In this document: positions 1 through 7,778 of the stretch, in pieces | Layout: each line of letters starts with the position of its first letter | Numbering within the stretch: position 1 is the first letter of the stretch | Virus record (IMG/VR): IMGVR_UViG_3300042887_000125 | Span: 1-44,369 of that record | DNA from: a virus | Reading direction: 5' to 3' (one strand) | Length of the DNA: 44,369 nucleotides | The notes under the pieces: model-generated | Told to the model about the DNA's origin: nothing | What the model saw: the letters and a program-made list of their open reading frames with translations, nothing else | Databases searched by the model: none | Translations under genes and position numbers: made by a program

Positions 1-163
1 ACTTTAGAAAGGATTGGTTAAATGCTTATAAGCAATTGTGTCGCAAATGAAGATGGGAGTTATGATTTTGATTTCCATGTAGATCCAGGAGAAGCAGCAT
101 TTCTAATGGATCATGCAATTAAAGATTTAATTCATCATGGTATTATTAATGTAAACCTTGGTC
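1..163. repeat. Terminal redundancy, left copy (pairs with 44207-44369)
   Basis: The first 163 bases reappear at 44207-44369. The only difference is T at 127 versus C at 44333, a synonymous Leu codon change in the small ORF lying across the junction. The overlap means the contig is circular or a concatemer was sequenced. It could be an assembly overlap on a circularly permuted genome or a true short direct terminal repeat as in T7; the sequence alone does not decide. The one mismatch suggests population variation. Confidence 0.9.
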
Positions 164-216
164 AAGCAGAACAAGAGTTTGAGATTCATAAAGAACTAGG
201 AGGTTCAGTACAATGA
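22..216 (+). CDS. Small conserved phage protein (64 aa), unknown function
   Basis: This 64-residue acidic protein has no recognised domain. It starts inside the 3' end of the endonuclease I gene across the genome closure (second copy of the start at 44228), overlapping it by about 29 bases. An AAAGGA ribosome binding site lies about 9 bases before the ATG. Its stop overlaps the next start (ATGA at 213-216), which implies translational coupling. I see no membrane segment or catalytic motif. Its position between replication-recombination genes suggests an accessory role in DNA metabolism, but that is only context. Confidence 0.75.
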   Translation: MLISNCVANEDGSYDFDFHVDPGEAAFLMDHAIKDLIHHGIINVNLGQAEQEFEIHKELGGSVQ

Positions 217-326
217 TTCAACTTCGATATTTGAAAGAAGGTAATAGCCCTTTACTCTTACAGTATAGACGTAACTTTATATTGTTTGCAACTAAATGGA
301 AAGCAGTTACTACAAAGGTACAATAA
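213..326 (+). CDS. Very small conserved phage protein (37 aa)
   Basis: A 37-codon ORF opens with ATG at 213, overlapping the upstream stop (ATGA), and ends with TAA at 324-326, two bases before the exonuclease start. A strong AGGAGG Shine-Dalgarno lies at 198-203. The product starts MIQLRYLKEG and is basic, with no cysteine motif or clear membrane helix. Similar short proteins beginning this way occur, from memory, in other T7-like aquatic phages. Function unknown. The ribosome binding site and tight packing argue it is translated. Confidence 0.7.
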   Translation: MIQLRYLKEGNSPLLLQYRRNFILFATKWKAVTTKVQ

Positions 327-327
327 T

Positions 328-1077
328 ATGAGTAAGATTCTTTTATTAGATATAGAGATGGCACCTAACGTGGCTCATGTATGGGGTATATGGGATCAGA
401 ACATTGGTCTTAACCAACTACGAGAGTCTTCATATGTCATGTGTTATGCGGCTAAATGGCTTGGTGATAAGAAGATGATATTTGATTCTGTTAAGAAATC
501 TGGAGATAAGAAGATGCTTGAGGGTATCCATAAACTCTTAGATGAAGCCGATGCTGTTATCCATTACAATGGTAAACGTTTTGACATCCCTTCTCTTAAT
601 AAAGAATTCTTATTACATAATATGTTTCCTCCTGCACCATTTAAAGAGATTGACTTACTTACTGTAGCTAAGGGTAGATTTAGATTTGTATCTAACAAAC
701 TAGATTACGTTGCTCAGTCATTAGGTTTAGGTAAAAAGACTGAACATAGTGGTCATGAGTTATGGGTACAGTGTATGGCAGGTATCCCTAAGGCATGGAA
801 GCTTATGGAAGAGTATAACAAGAACGATGTTATTCTTTTAGAAAAAGTCTATGAACGCTTTAAACCTTGGATTAGAAATCACCTTAATAACAATGTGATT
901 AATGGTACGACTGATTGTTGTCCTACATGCCAGTCTAAGAACATACAGAAACGTGGGTTTAACATTACTACAACAAGTAGATACCAACGATATCAATGTC
1001 GTGATTGTGGTAATTGGTTTAGAGATGGTACAAACCTTAAACCTAAGGGTTCTCAGAAATTGGTGAATGTATCATGA
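328..1077 (+). CDS. DnaQ/RNase H-like 3'-5' exonuclease with C-terminal zinc ribbon
   Basis: A 249-residue predicted DEDD-type exonuclease of the group resembling DnaQ and the PolB proofreading domain. Motif I is D8-x-E10 in a hydrophobic strand, motif II is NGKRFDIP at 81-88, and motif III is YNKNDVILLE at 163-172 with D167. After residue 195 a separate zinc ribbon follows, with CPTC at 198-201 and CRDC at 224-227, as in transposase-type or nucleic-acid-binding ribbons. I chose ATG 328 over the in-frame ATG 286 because the latter lies inside the upstream gene and AAAGG precedes 328 well. It sits in the replication arm and may proofread, process recombination ends or degrade host DNA. The exact substrate cannot be read from sequence. 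Confidence 0.85.
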   Translation: MSKILLLDIEMAPNVAHVWGIWDQNIGLNQLRESSYVMCYAAKWLGDKKMIFDSVKKSGDKKMLEGIHKLLDEADAVIHYNGKRFDIPSLNKEFLLHNMFPPAPFKEIDLLTVAKGRFRFVSNKLDYVAQSLGLGKKTEHSGHELWVQCMAGIPKAWKLMEEYNKNDVILLEKVYERFKPWIRNHLNNNVINGTTDCCPTCQSKNIQKRGFNITTTSRYQRYQCRDCGNWFRDGTNLKPKGSQKLVNVS

Positions 1078-1304
1078 TGCCTAGTGCTTGGCTAATTAAA
1101 GAGTTTGATAGCAAAGGGAATTTAGTTTGGTATGGCTTACTTATGAGTGAGCCTACTGAACTTAGTTGGCTTAAAGATCTTAAAAATAAACAACATAACC
1201 TAGAGATTATACCATTGATTCCTGATGAAAAGAATATTAAACGTGTTAATAATACTAAAAAGTATGATGCTAAAAAGTTAGCGGAGGCTCATGGTGGCCT
1301 CTAA
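1074..1304 (+). CDS. Hypothetical phage protein (76 aa)
   Basis: A short protein of mixed charge, with a lysine-rich C-terminal third. Its start overlaps the exonuclease stop (ATGATG at 1074-1079; either ATG is possible), and its end overlaps the next gene by 14 bases, so it belongs to a coupled operon. No domain, membrane segment or metal site is visible. Function unknown. Confidence 0.7.
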   Translation: MMPSAWLIKEFDSKGNLVWYGLLMSEPTELSWLKDLKNKQHNLEIIPLIPDEKNIKRVNNTKKYDAKKLAEAHGGL

Positions 1305-1647
1305 AAAAACAATAATGAATAAAAGATACCTTCGCAAACTATATGAATGCTTTAAGGATCTTCCACCCTTCAACGAGTTACGCATGCCACCTAGTCGTAA
1401 GATTACTTTTGAAGTAACAGATGCTAATGATTACATGGGTCTATTTATTCCTGAACCAATGCGTATACAAATCAGTACCTTAAACGAAACCTTTTACCAA
1501 ATCTGTGAAACTATGTTACATGAGATGGTACATGTGTATTTCTACTATAATCATCATAAAGACTATGATCAGCATAGAAAGAAATTTAAAGATATGTCAG
1601 ATGAAATATGTGAGATTTTATTAGTAAGTCGTGAACATTTTGTTTGA
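1291..1647 (+). CDS. SprT-like zinc metalloprotease-fold protein
   Basis: 118 residues with the zincin signature HEMVH at 77-81 (zinc ligands H77 and H81, catalytic E78) and a downstream histidine (H95 in DxDQH) that fits the SprT/Spartan layout. The first 40 residues are basic. SprT-like domains in host proteins cut DNA-protein cross-links; phage versions are common next to replication genes, but their substrate is unknown. The start at 1291 has GCGGAGG just upstream; ATG 1315 is an alternative. The stop codon TGA overlaps the -35 box of a strong promoter (1644-1672). Confidence 0.8.
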   Translation: MVASKKTIMNKRYLRKLYECFKDLPPFNELRMPPSRKITFEVTDANDYMGLFIPEPMRIQISTLNETFYQICETMLHEMVHVYFYYNHHKDYDQHRKKFKDMSDEICEILLVSREHFV

Positions 1648-1672
1648 CAAGTATATAATAAAATGTTATAAT
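1644..1672 (+). promoter_or_regulatory. Consensus sigma70 promoter with extended -10
   Basis: TTGACA at 1644-1649, a spacer of exactly 17 bases, then TATAAT at 1667-1672, preceded by TG (TGTTATAAT). This is a perfect host sigma70 match at both boxes. It should restart rightward transcription into the DUF3310 / ribonucleotide reductase genes, whose first ribosome binding site (AAGGAGA) follows at about 1680. Confidence 0.85.
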
Positions 1673-1693
1673 AATAGCTAAGGAGATAACTTA

Positions 1694-2041
1694 ATGAGTG
1701 CATTAGATAAACAAATTGGTGGTCAGCATTATAAAGGCTTTAAAATTCAACCAATTCAATATATTACGGCTAATAATATACCATATATTGAGGGTAATAT
1801 CATCAAATATATCAGTAGATGGCGTGATAAGGGTGGGGTAAATGACTTAGATAAGGTCATTCACTATGTGGAACTGCTTAAGGAGGTAGAAAGTGGCAAG
1901 TCAGAACGAAATAACAGGTGCGAGACTAGTATCAAAGACTCTCTCAAAAGAGGGGCAAGAAAACTGGGATCGTATTTTTGGAAAACGGATAAAGGAACAG
2001 AAGTTGAATACACAGGATATGACAGAGTACGAATTAAATAA
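1694..2041 (+). CDS. DUF3310 family protein (phage nucleotide kinase-like)
   Basis: Residues 5-68 match the DUF3310 pattern: QIGGQHYK near the N-terminus, then IQPIQYI, GNIIKYISR, a KGG turn and DLDKVIHY. These proteins are widespread in T7-like phages and are sometimes annotated as nucleotide kinases, although I see no P-loop. AAGGAGAT stands upstream of the ATG. The last 49 codons (residue 67 on) overlap the next gene in another frame and do not look like the family core, so the C-terminal tail may simply be what the overlap permits. Confidence 0.8.
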   Translation: MSALDKQIGGQHYKGFKIQPIQYITANNIPYIEGNIIKYISRWRDKGGVNDLDKVIHYVELLKEVESGKSERNNRCETSIKDSLKRGARKLGSYFWKTDKGTEVEYTGYDRVRIK

Positions 2042-2135
2042 ATCTACTGGTGAAGTTCAAAAAGTATATAAAGTTGATACTATTGGACAGAACGGAAACG
2101 ATGGCGATCACTATGGTCGGTCATCAGAAAGTTAA
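1893..2135 (+). CDS. Small conserved phage protein (80 aa), GTG start
   Basis: This ORF starts with GTG at 1893, just after an excellent AAGGAGG Shine-Dalgarno (1880-1886), and overlaps the end of the DUF3310 gene by 149 bases. Its N-terminal half contains EITGARLVSK and NWDRIFGKR, a pattern I recognise from small hypothetical proteins of many phages, which supports it being real. Function unknown; the C-terminal part is polar and low in complexity. Confidence 0.75.
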   Translation: MASQNEITGARLVSKTLSKEGQENWDRIFGKRIKEQKLNTQDMTEYELNKSTGEVQKVYKVDTIGQNGNDGDHYGRSSES

Positions 2136-2137
2136 CA

Positions 2138-2323
2138 ATGCAACGTACTTTCCAAGAACTCTGCGAAGATCTCAAGAAATTTGACGAGACATCCCTATTA
2201 GAACTCTTAAACATTACAAGTGAAGAGTTAGTAGATATGTTTCAAGATAAAATTGAAGAGAATTTAGATAGATTACTAAAAGAAACTGATAACGAACTAG
2301 AGGAATATGATACTTATGAGTAG
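2138..2323 (+). CDS. Small acidic phage protein (61 aa)
   Basis: An acidic, probably all-helical protein with the segment LLELLNITSEELVDMFQDKI, a pattern seen in short proteins of other T7-like phages. It lies two bases after the previous gene and overlaps the reductase start by eight bases. No catalytic residues are visible. Function unknown. Confidence 0.7.
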   Translation: MQRTFQELCEDLKKFDETSLLELLNITSEELVDMFQDKIEENLDRLLKETDNELEEYDTYE

Positions 2324-4190
2324 TTTACCAAGTGTATACCAAGAAGTAATAGCAATGAGCAGGTATGCTCGATACATGCCTGAAAAGAAACGTAGAGAAA
2401 ATTGGGAAGAAACAGTTACTCGTTTAACTGAGTACCTTAAAACTAAAGTAGAATTAGATACAACAGAGTGGACTGAACTACATAATTCAGTCTTAAACCT
2501 AGAAGTTATGCCTTCTATGCGTTTACTCATGACTGCTGGAGAAGCCTGTGAAAGAGATAATATCGCTGCTTATAACTGTAGCTATCTTGCTGTTAATAAT
2601 AAACGTGCTTTTAGTGAAGCTTTATATATACTCATGAACGGTACAGGAGTTGGATTTTCCTGTGAACGTCAAGAAATAGATAAGTTACCTGAAGTACCTT
2701 CTGAATTAAAATATGTAGATGATGTTATCTTTGTTGAGGATAGCAAACTAGGATGGGCTAAGGCCTTTAAGAAACTCTTATCTTCTCTATGGGAAGGTGA
2801 TATACCTACCTTTGACTTCTCTAAAGTAAGACCTGCAGGAGCAAGACTCAAGGTCTTTGGGGGTCGTGCCAGTGGCCCTGAACCATTAAAGAAACTCTTT
2901 GACTTTGTAGTAGAAGCATTTAAGAAGGCTAAGGGTCGTAAGTTAAATTCAATTGAAGTACACGATATTATGTGTATGATAGGTGAGATTGTAGTTGTAG
3001 GAGGAGTAAGACGTTCGGCTCTTATTTCACTCTCTAATCTTACTGATAAACGTATGAGAGATGCCAAAACAGGAGCGTGGTACAATGATAATTCACATAG
3101 AGGACTTGCCAATAACTCTGTCGCCTACACAGAAAAACCCGATAGCGAAACTTTCATGGAAGAGTGGCTCAGCTTGGTTAAATCAAAGTCAGGTGAACGA
3201 GGAATCTTTAATCGTGTTGCTGCTCAGAATCAAGCAAATAAGTGGGGAAGACGCGATCCGACTCTCAGTTACGGAACCAATCCATGCTCAGAAATTATCC
3301 TCCGTGATAAACAGTTCTGCAATCTTACGGAAGTGGTTGTACGAGCAAACGATACCAGAGATACCCTTAAGCGTAAGGTCAGACTTGCGACAATTCTCGG
3401 AACTATCCAGTCAACCCTAACTAATTTTCAATTCTTATCTAGTGATTGGGTTAAGAATACTTCTGACGAAAGACTCTTAGGAGTTAGTTTAACTGGCATC
3501 ATGGATGCTAAGATTACTAATAACCCTGATCCTAAACTATTAGAGGAGCTAAGAGATGTCGCTAGGTCAACAAATGAGGAATATGCGAAGAGATTTGATA
3601 TCGCACCTTCTGCTTCTATTACTTGCGTTAAACCTTCAGGTACTGTGTCACAGTTGGTTGATTCCGCTAGTGGTATCCACGCTCGTCACAACGACTTTTA
3701 TATTAGACGCATACGCATGGATAAAAAGGATCCGATCTACGATTATCTCAAGGCAATGAATGTAACAGTAGAGGATGAAGTATTCCGTCCTGATAGTACT
3801 GCAGTGTTTAGTTTCCCTATGAAAGCTCCTAAAGATGCTATTCTTAGAAATGATAAAACTGCTATTGAGCAATTAGAAATTTGGTTAATCTACCAACGTC
3901 ACTGGTGTGAACATAAACCATCTGTAACTATCTCAGTTAAAGATGAAGAGTGGCCTGAAGTAGGTGCTTGGGTATGGAAACATTTTGATGAGATTAGTGG
4001 TGTATCTTTCTTACCACATTCTAATCATACATATCAACAAGCTCCCTACGAAGATTGTAGTGAAGAGCAATACAAGGAACTTCTTGCTAAGACTCCTAGT
4101 CGTATAGATTGGGCAGACTTCTTAGAGGTAGAAGATAATACAACAGGTCAACAAACACTAGCATGTACTGCTGGTTCTTGTGAAATCTAG
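2316..4190 (+). CDS. nrdJ: Class II (adenosylcobalamin-dependent) ribonucleoside-triphosphate reductase
   Basis: A 624-residue monomeric class II reductase that makes deoxynucleotides for phage replication using a coenzyme B12 radical. Numbered from ATG 2316, C88 in NCSYL is the first active-site cysteine. NPCSEI gives the thiyl cysteine C324 and E326, and C335 follows 11 residues later, the same spacing as in the Lactobacillus enzyme. The C-terminal CTAGSC supplies the C-x4-C re-reduction pair. PSGTVSQL is a conserved loop. It is shorter than cellular forms (about 740 residues). ATG 2307 is an alternative start, but AGAGGA is too close to it. No small subunit is needed or present. Activity would depend on host B12. 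Confidence 0.92.
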   Translation: MSSLPSVYQEVIAMSRYARYMPEKKRRENWEETVTRLTEYLKTKVELDTTEWTELHNSVLNLEVMPSMRLLMTAGEACERDNIAAYNCSYLAVNNKRAFSEALYILMNGTGVGFSCERQEIDKLPEVPSELKYVDDVIFVEDSKLGWAKAFKKLLSSLWEGDIPTFDFSKVRPAGARLKVFGGRASGPEPLKKLFDFVVEAFKKAKGRKLNSIEVHDIMCMIGEIVVVGGVRRSALISLSNLTDKRMRDAKTGAWYNDNSHRGLANNSVAYTEKPDSETFMEEWLSLVKSKSGERGIFNRVAAQNQANKWGRRDPTLSYGTNPCSEIILRDKQFCNLTEVVVRANDTRDTLKRKVRLATILGTIQSTLTNFQFLSSDWVKNTSDERLLGVSLTGIMDAKITNNPDPKLLEELRDVARSTNEEYAKRFDIAPSASITCVKPSGTVSQLVDSASGIHARHNDFYIRRIRMDKKDPIYDYLKAMNVTVEDEVFRPDSTAVFSFPMKAPKDAILRNDKTAIEQLEIWLIYQRHWCEHKPSVTISVKDEEWPEVGAWVWKHFDEISGVSFLPHSNHTYQQAPYEDCSEEQYKELLAKTPSRIDWADFLEVEDNTTGQQTLACTAGSCEI

Positions 4191-4198
4191 GAGATAAT

Positions 4199-4327
4199 AT
4201 GTTATTTGATATGGAATTTATTACAGGTTTAAACGTAGGATTTGAGTATGTAGAAGATGAGTACTTTAGTTATTTCCTCATTGACTTACTCATTTTAAGG
4301 TTACAATTCTCTTTAGAGAAGCAATGA
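4199..4327 (+). CDS. Very small conserved phage protein (42 aa)
   Basis: A 42-codon ORF with AGGAG six bases upstream of its ATG and a stop overlapping the next start (ATGA at 4324-4327). The product contains FITGLNVGFEYV followed by a hydrophobic DLLILRLQF stretch. Short proteins with this GLNVGFEYV pattern are, from memory, common in T7-like aquatic phages. No function is known; the hydrophobic half may associate with membrane or a partner protein. Confidence 0.75.
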   Translation: MLFDMEFITGLNVGFEYVEDEYFSYFLIDLLILRLQFSLEKQ

Positions 4328-4695
4328 AAATCTGTATTGTCGGAAGTAGAAGTGTAGATAAACCTGAGATAGTGATTCCTATTATAGACAAGTTCGTCCA
4401 GGAACAAGTCGTAGGAACTCCAGTATTTATCTCAGGAGGGGCTAAGGGAGTTGACCAAATCTCCCGAGAGTATGCTAAAAATCATGGGTATGACTTCATT
4501 GAATTCTTACCATACCATTTGCTAGATCCTAGTACAGAGTTTAGTAGTAAATACTTCTTTATTAGATCTAAACAAATAATAGATAATGCTGATAAGGTGT
4601 TGGCTATTTGGGATGGGAAGAGTAAAGGAACTGAGTACTCGATTAAGTATTCTCAAAAGAAAAACATACCAGTAATGGTAATTAAAGCTCTCTAA
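4324..4695 (+). CDS. SLOG-family (YspA/DprA-like) nucleotide-binding protein
   Basis: 123 residues with a Rossmann-like fold typical of SLOG/DUF2493 proteins: VGSRS at 6-10 and SGGAKGVD at 37-44 bind a nucleotide or nucleotide-derived ligand. WDGKSKGTEYSI near the C-terminus is the usual second half. Such proteins are predicted to bind or process nucleotide signals or to modify nucleotides; the ligand here is unknown. It is the last gene of the rightward arm and is coupled to the preceding 42-residue gene. Confidence 0.8.
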   Translation: MKICIVGSRSVDKPEIVIPIIDKFVQEQVVGTPVFISGGAKGVDQISREYAKNHGYDFIEFLPYHLLDPSTEFSSKYFFIRSKQIIDNADKVLAIWDGKSKGTEYSIKYSQKKNIPVMVIKAL

Positions 4696-4711
4696 CTTCT
4701 TACCTTGAATT

Positions 4712-4732
4712 AGGGTAGGTCTCCCCTGCCCT
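4712..4732. terminator. Hairpin between converging operons
   Basis: AGGGTAGG (4712-4719), loop TCTCC and CCTGCCCT (4725-4732) form an 8-bp stem with one G-U pair. It lies in the 45-base gap where the rightward arm (ends 4695) meets the leftward structural operon (ends 4741). The following T-run is poor, so strength is uncertain. Confidence 0.55.
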
Positions 4733-4740
4733 TATTAGGT

Positions 4741-5157
4741 TTAGTAGTAAGGTCCAGTATTATCTGAAATAGTCTTAGCTTTTCCTGTGTCTATAGCTTC
4801 TTTAGACATCTGAACAATTTCTTCTTTAGATTTGGCTTTCTTAGCTATCTCTCTTCCAATAGCATCGTTAGCATAATCCATATCTTTTTCAGCTTTACTC
4901 TGATTATAAGTAATATTCTCATTTAGAACTGAAATAGTTTTAGCTACAGGTTCAGAGTATTGTTGAGAAGCAAGGGCTGAGAATGTAATATGACGCATTG
5001 CATCAGCCTTACCCCCAAGTTGTGACTCTTTACCATAAGTTTCTACACTTACATCTTCAGCAAATCTTTTATTAGGAGCCATACCTGTGACCTCAGCTCC
5101 AATAGCTTTAACAGCTCTAAAGATTTTACCTAAAGACTCGTCGAATTCAAATTTCAT
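4741..5157 (-). CDS. DUF6973-like virion or lytic protein
   Basis: A 138-residue soluble protein. GGKADAMRH at 48-56 and MDYANDAIGREIA at 93-105 match, from memory, the DUF6973-type pattern of a conserved RH pair and an NxxGR helix, found in phage and toxin-type proteins. It is the promoter-distal gene of the structural operon, coupled by ATGA to the transglycosylase-bearing core protein. A role in virion entry or peptidoglycan contact is plausible by position only. Confidence 0.6.
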   Translation of the reverse strand: MKFEFDESLGKIFRAVKAIGAEVTGMAPNKRFAEDVSVETYGKESQLGGKADAMRHITFSALASQQYSEPVAKTISVLNENITYNQSKAEKDMDYANDAIGREIAKKAKSKEEIVQMSKEAIDTGKAKTISDNTGPYY

Positions 5158-7778
5158 AGTATAGAAGCTACATAATCTTTAGTTTCTGGAGGAAGCTTAG
5201 TAAACCAAGACTCCCCATGTTTTTTAACTGTAGACTTAACTTTATCAGGTCCCCAATTATAAGCAGCTAAGGCTTTTGCTGGATCACCATTAAACTCTTT
5301 TAGCATAGCTACAAAATAGTCACGACCAAATCGTTTATATTCAGCTTCTGTATTATTTTGTAAAGGTTTTACTCCATAACCAGGATCTATTCCAGTAGCA
5401 GGCATTATTTGAGTAATACCTTTAGCTCCTTTTGGTGACTCTACTAATTGACGAGTAGTTGGATTAGTATGTAATCCTTTAGATTCCTTGTCTATTAATC
5501 TAGTAACTATTTGGTCTACTTCACCTGCATTTGCTGGTGAAATAATTTTAGGAACAAAAGCAGTACTAATCATATCTGCTTTTTTATTTGCACCACCTCC
5601 AGGAGTGGATGCGAAGTTATTAAGAGTATTCCCAGGAGAATACATTTTAGCTTGATCATTAGATAGTTGTTTAGCAAAAGCGTCTGCCTCCTCAACAGTT
5701 CTAAACTTACCTAGATGTTTTCCAGTATCTAAGTATTGTTTAAGAGCTTCGTTACTAGTCATAATCTTACCAGAATCTGAAACGGTAGGTATAACAATTT
5801 GCTTACCATCAATTCCAACTGATATGCTTCTGACTGTGCTTATGGTACCATCGGCATTATTCACCACTGGTCTTTTTGTGAGGTCAATATTACCCTCTTC
5901 AACTGGTTTAACTCTCATTGATAACTCACCAACATTCTTAGTAAATATATCTTTATAATATTTATCGTAGAACTCATTAGACACTTCATTAGTACTCTTA
6001 CCATTTAGTGTAGAGTAAGCTTTTAATGCAGTATTAATACGTCCAACATACTTACTATTAAACTCTTCAGAGCCTCCTGTAGCTAATAAAGTACCATCAT
6101 AGTTCTGACTGATACGAACTTTTTCATCAGGATTAGCTACACGGTACTTCATAAAGCTATTATAAATAGCTCTATTATATTCGTCAATACCTTTAGAAAT
6201 CTCTGACCGTTGATAGTCATCTATGAGTCGAGCAGGATCTTTAAACACTTCATTACCTACTTGTTTAAATAATTCATCCATTACAGCAAAACGTTTCTTT
6301 TGTTGAATAGATACATCTTTAGTAGATAAATAATCTGAGTCAAAGTTAATGTATGCTATATAATCATCTAGAGATCTTTTTAACTCAGGTAACATTTCCA
6401 TATTACCTTTTTTAATTTCTTTAGATGAACTATATAAATCACCACCAGTTAATGATACTTTTTGACCATTAGCTAAAGTAACTATACCTGGTTTAAAACG
6501 TTGATCAACAAACTCTATTTCTTTAGGAGAGGCTCCTTCAGGAGTCTTTTGTTTAGCTAAAATAGCATTAGTATTATATCTAGCTATATTAAGGAAAGCT
6601 TGAGTTAATTTATCATCTTTACCAAACTCTTTAATTAAAGGAGCAGTTAATGACCAGAGTTTTCTTTGAGAATCAGTAAAACCCATACGATCTAATTCTT
6701 CATCACCTAAATAGCCTTTAATCTTAGAGTTAGTCTCTAAGACTTTTTCCCAAGATTTACCAGTAGTATCATCTTTTAAGGCTGTTACTGTATCATCAAT
6801 TTGTTTATAGTATGATTCTGCAGCTTGCTTAATAGCTGGATTATCCATTACTGGGCCATATACTCTAGCAAAATCACCTTTAAGACGTATAGCTTCTTTG
6901 TCAATAGTTAAGAGTTTAGTAGGTAAATCTGTATAAGGATCTTTTCTAATTATATCAAATGCAAAAGTAGCTTGTCTAACTTTAGTATCGACTGTTTTCC
7001 AATGCTCCCCTCTATTAACAATTTCTTGAGCCTGGTTAGCAGTAACTCCTTGGCCAAGTTTTAAATAGGTTTCATTAGCTTTAACTACTGCATCAGCTTG
7101 GGCAGCTTTATTAACTTCTTGTGTAAATGCGTTGTAATCAATATAGTCTTTACCATCTACATCTTTTCGTGTAAAGTTTGTAGGAATAATATGATAAGTT
7201 TTACCTACCTCAATAATATCCCTTTGCATTTGTTCTTGACTTTTTCTAGCACTTTCATATAAAGAAGTATCCATCTTAATAGTTTGTTGGATATTATTTA
7301 AGTCTAAAGTTTGTTGTGCTTTAGATAAAATCTCTCTAGAGAATGCTGGATTCTTAGATACAGCTTCACGAGTAACTTGATTAACTCGTTGACCAAACTC
7401 ATAGTCAGAAATCTTACGTTGATCCTTAGCATTCTGTAAGAATCCTACTTTATCATTAATAGACTTAACAATACCAGGAATCTCAGTTTCTTTGAGTGTA
7501 GGGTCATTTAGTTTAGCTTGTAAATTCTGAACATCAAGATTAGTTTGAGCAAGGAAAGTAGGACTTTGTTTTTGGTACTCTTCAATACCAGTCTTAATGC
7601 CAGCTTCAATTTCAGCTACAGCTGTATCTTGCATATAACCTTTAGCTCCCTCAAGGGCCATCGTACCAAACTGAGCAATAGTAGAACCAATTCTAGGTTC
7701 AAGTATGCCTGACCTATCTACAATAGGTTCTGCTTGAAAAGTTGGTAAGTTCATCGTTTGTGAAAATCTATCAGCCAT
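5154..7778 (-). CDS. Internal virion core protein with C-terminal lytic transglycosylase
   Basis: An 874-residue, largely helical protein in the position of T7 internal core proteins gp15/gp16. The last 115 residues form an SLT transglycosylase domain: catalytic glutamate E765 in DKESKG, then GAKGITQIMPAT, then ALAAYNWGP. Before it (about 650-720) lies a small domain with DGKQIVIPT and TGKHLGKF that recurs in phage core proteins. It probably opens peptidoglycan locally during DNA ejection. In T7 the SLT domain is at the N-terminus of gp16, so the domain order differs here. The start is shared with the upstream stop (TAATG). Confidence 0.85.
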   Translation of the reverse strand: MADRFSQTMNLPTFQAEPIVDRSGILEPRIGSTIAQFGTMALEGAKGYMQDTAVAEIEAGIKTGIEEYQKQSPTFLAQTNLDVQNLQAKLNDPTLKETEIPGIVKSINDKVGFLQNAKDQRKISDYEFGQRVNQVTREAVSKNPAFSREILSKAQQTLDLNNIQQTIKMDTSLYESARKSQEQMQRDIIEVGKTYHIIPTNFTRKDVDGKDYIDYNAFTQEVNKAAQADAVVKANETYLKLGQGVTANQAQEIVNRGEHWKTVDTKVRQATFAFDIIRKDPYTDLPTKLLTIDKEAIRLKGDFARVYGPVMDNPAIKQAAESYYKQIDDTVTALKDDTTGKSWEKVLETNSKIKGYLGDEELDRMGFTDSQRKLWSLTAPLIKEFGKDDKLTQAFLNIARYNTNAILAKQKTPEGASPKEIEFVDQRFKPGIVTLANGQKVSLTGGDLYSSSKEIKKGNMEMLPELKRSLDDYIAYINFDSDYLSTKDVSIQQKKRFAVMDELFKQVGNEVFKDPARLIDDYQRSEISKGIDEYNRAIYNSFMKYRVANPDEKVRISQNYDGTLLATGGSEEFNSKYVGRINTALKAYSTLNGKSTNEVSNEFYDKYYKDIFTKNVGELSMRVKPVEEGNIDLTKRPVVNNADGTISTVRSISVGIDGKQIVIPTVSDSGKIMTSNEALKQYLDTGKHLGKFRTVEEADAFAKQLSNDQAKMYSPGNTLNNFASTPGGGANKKADMISTAFVPKIISPANAGEVDQIVTRLIDKESKGLHTNPTTRQLVESPKGAKGITQIMPATGIDPGYGVKPLQNNTEAEYKRFGRDYFVAMLKEFNGDPAKALAAYNWGPDKVKSTVKKHGESWFTKLPPETKDYVASIL

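Noticed and set aside
2669-3112. 147-codon open frame on the - strand within the reductase gene
   Set aside because: It is fully inside a gene with all catalytic motifs conserved, lacks a ribosome binding site and has no recognisable domain; a shadow frame.
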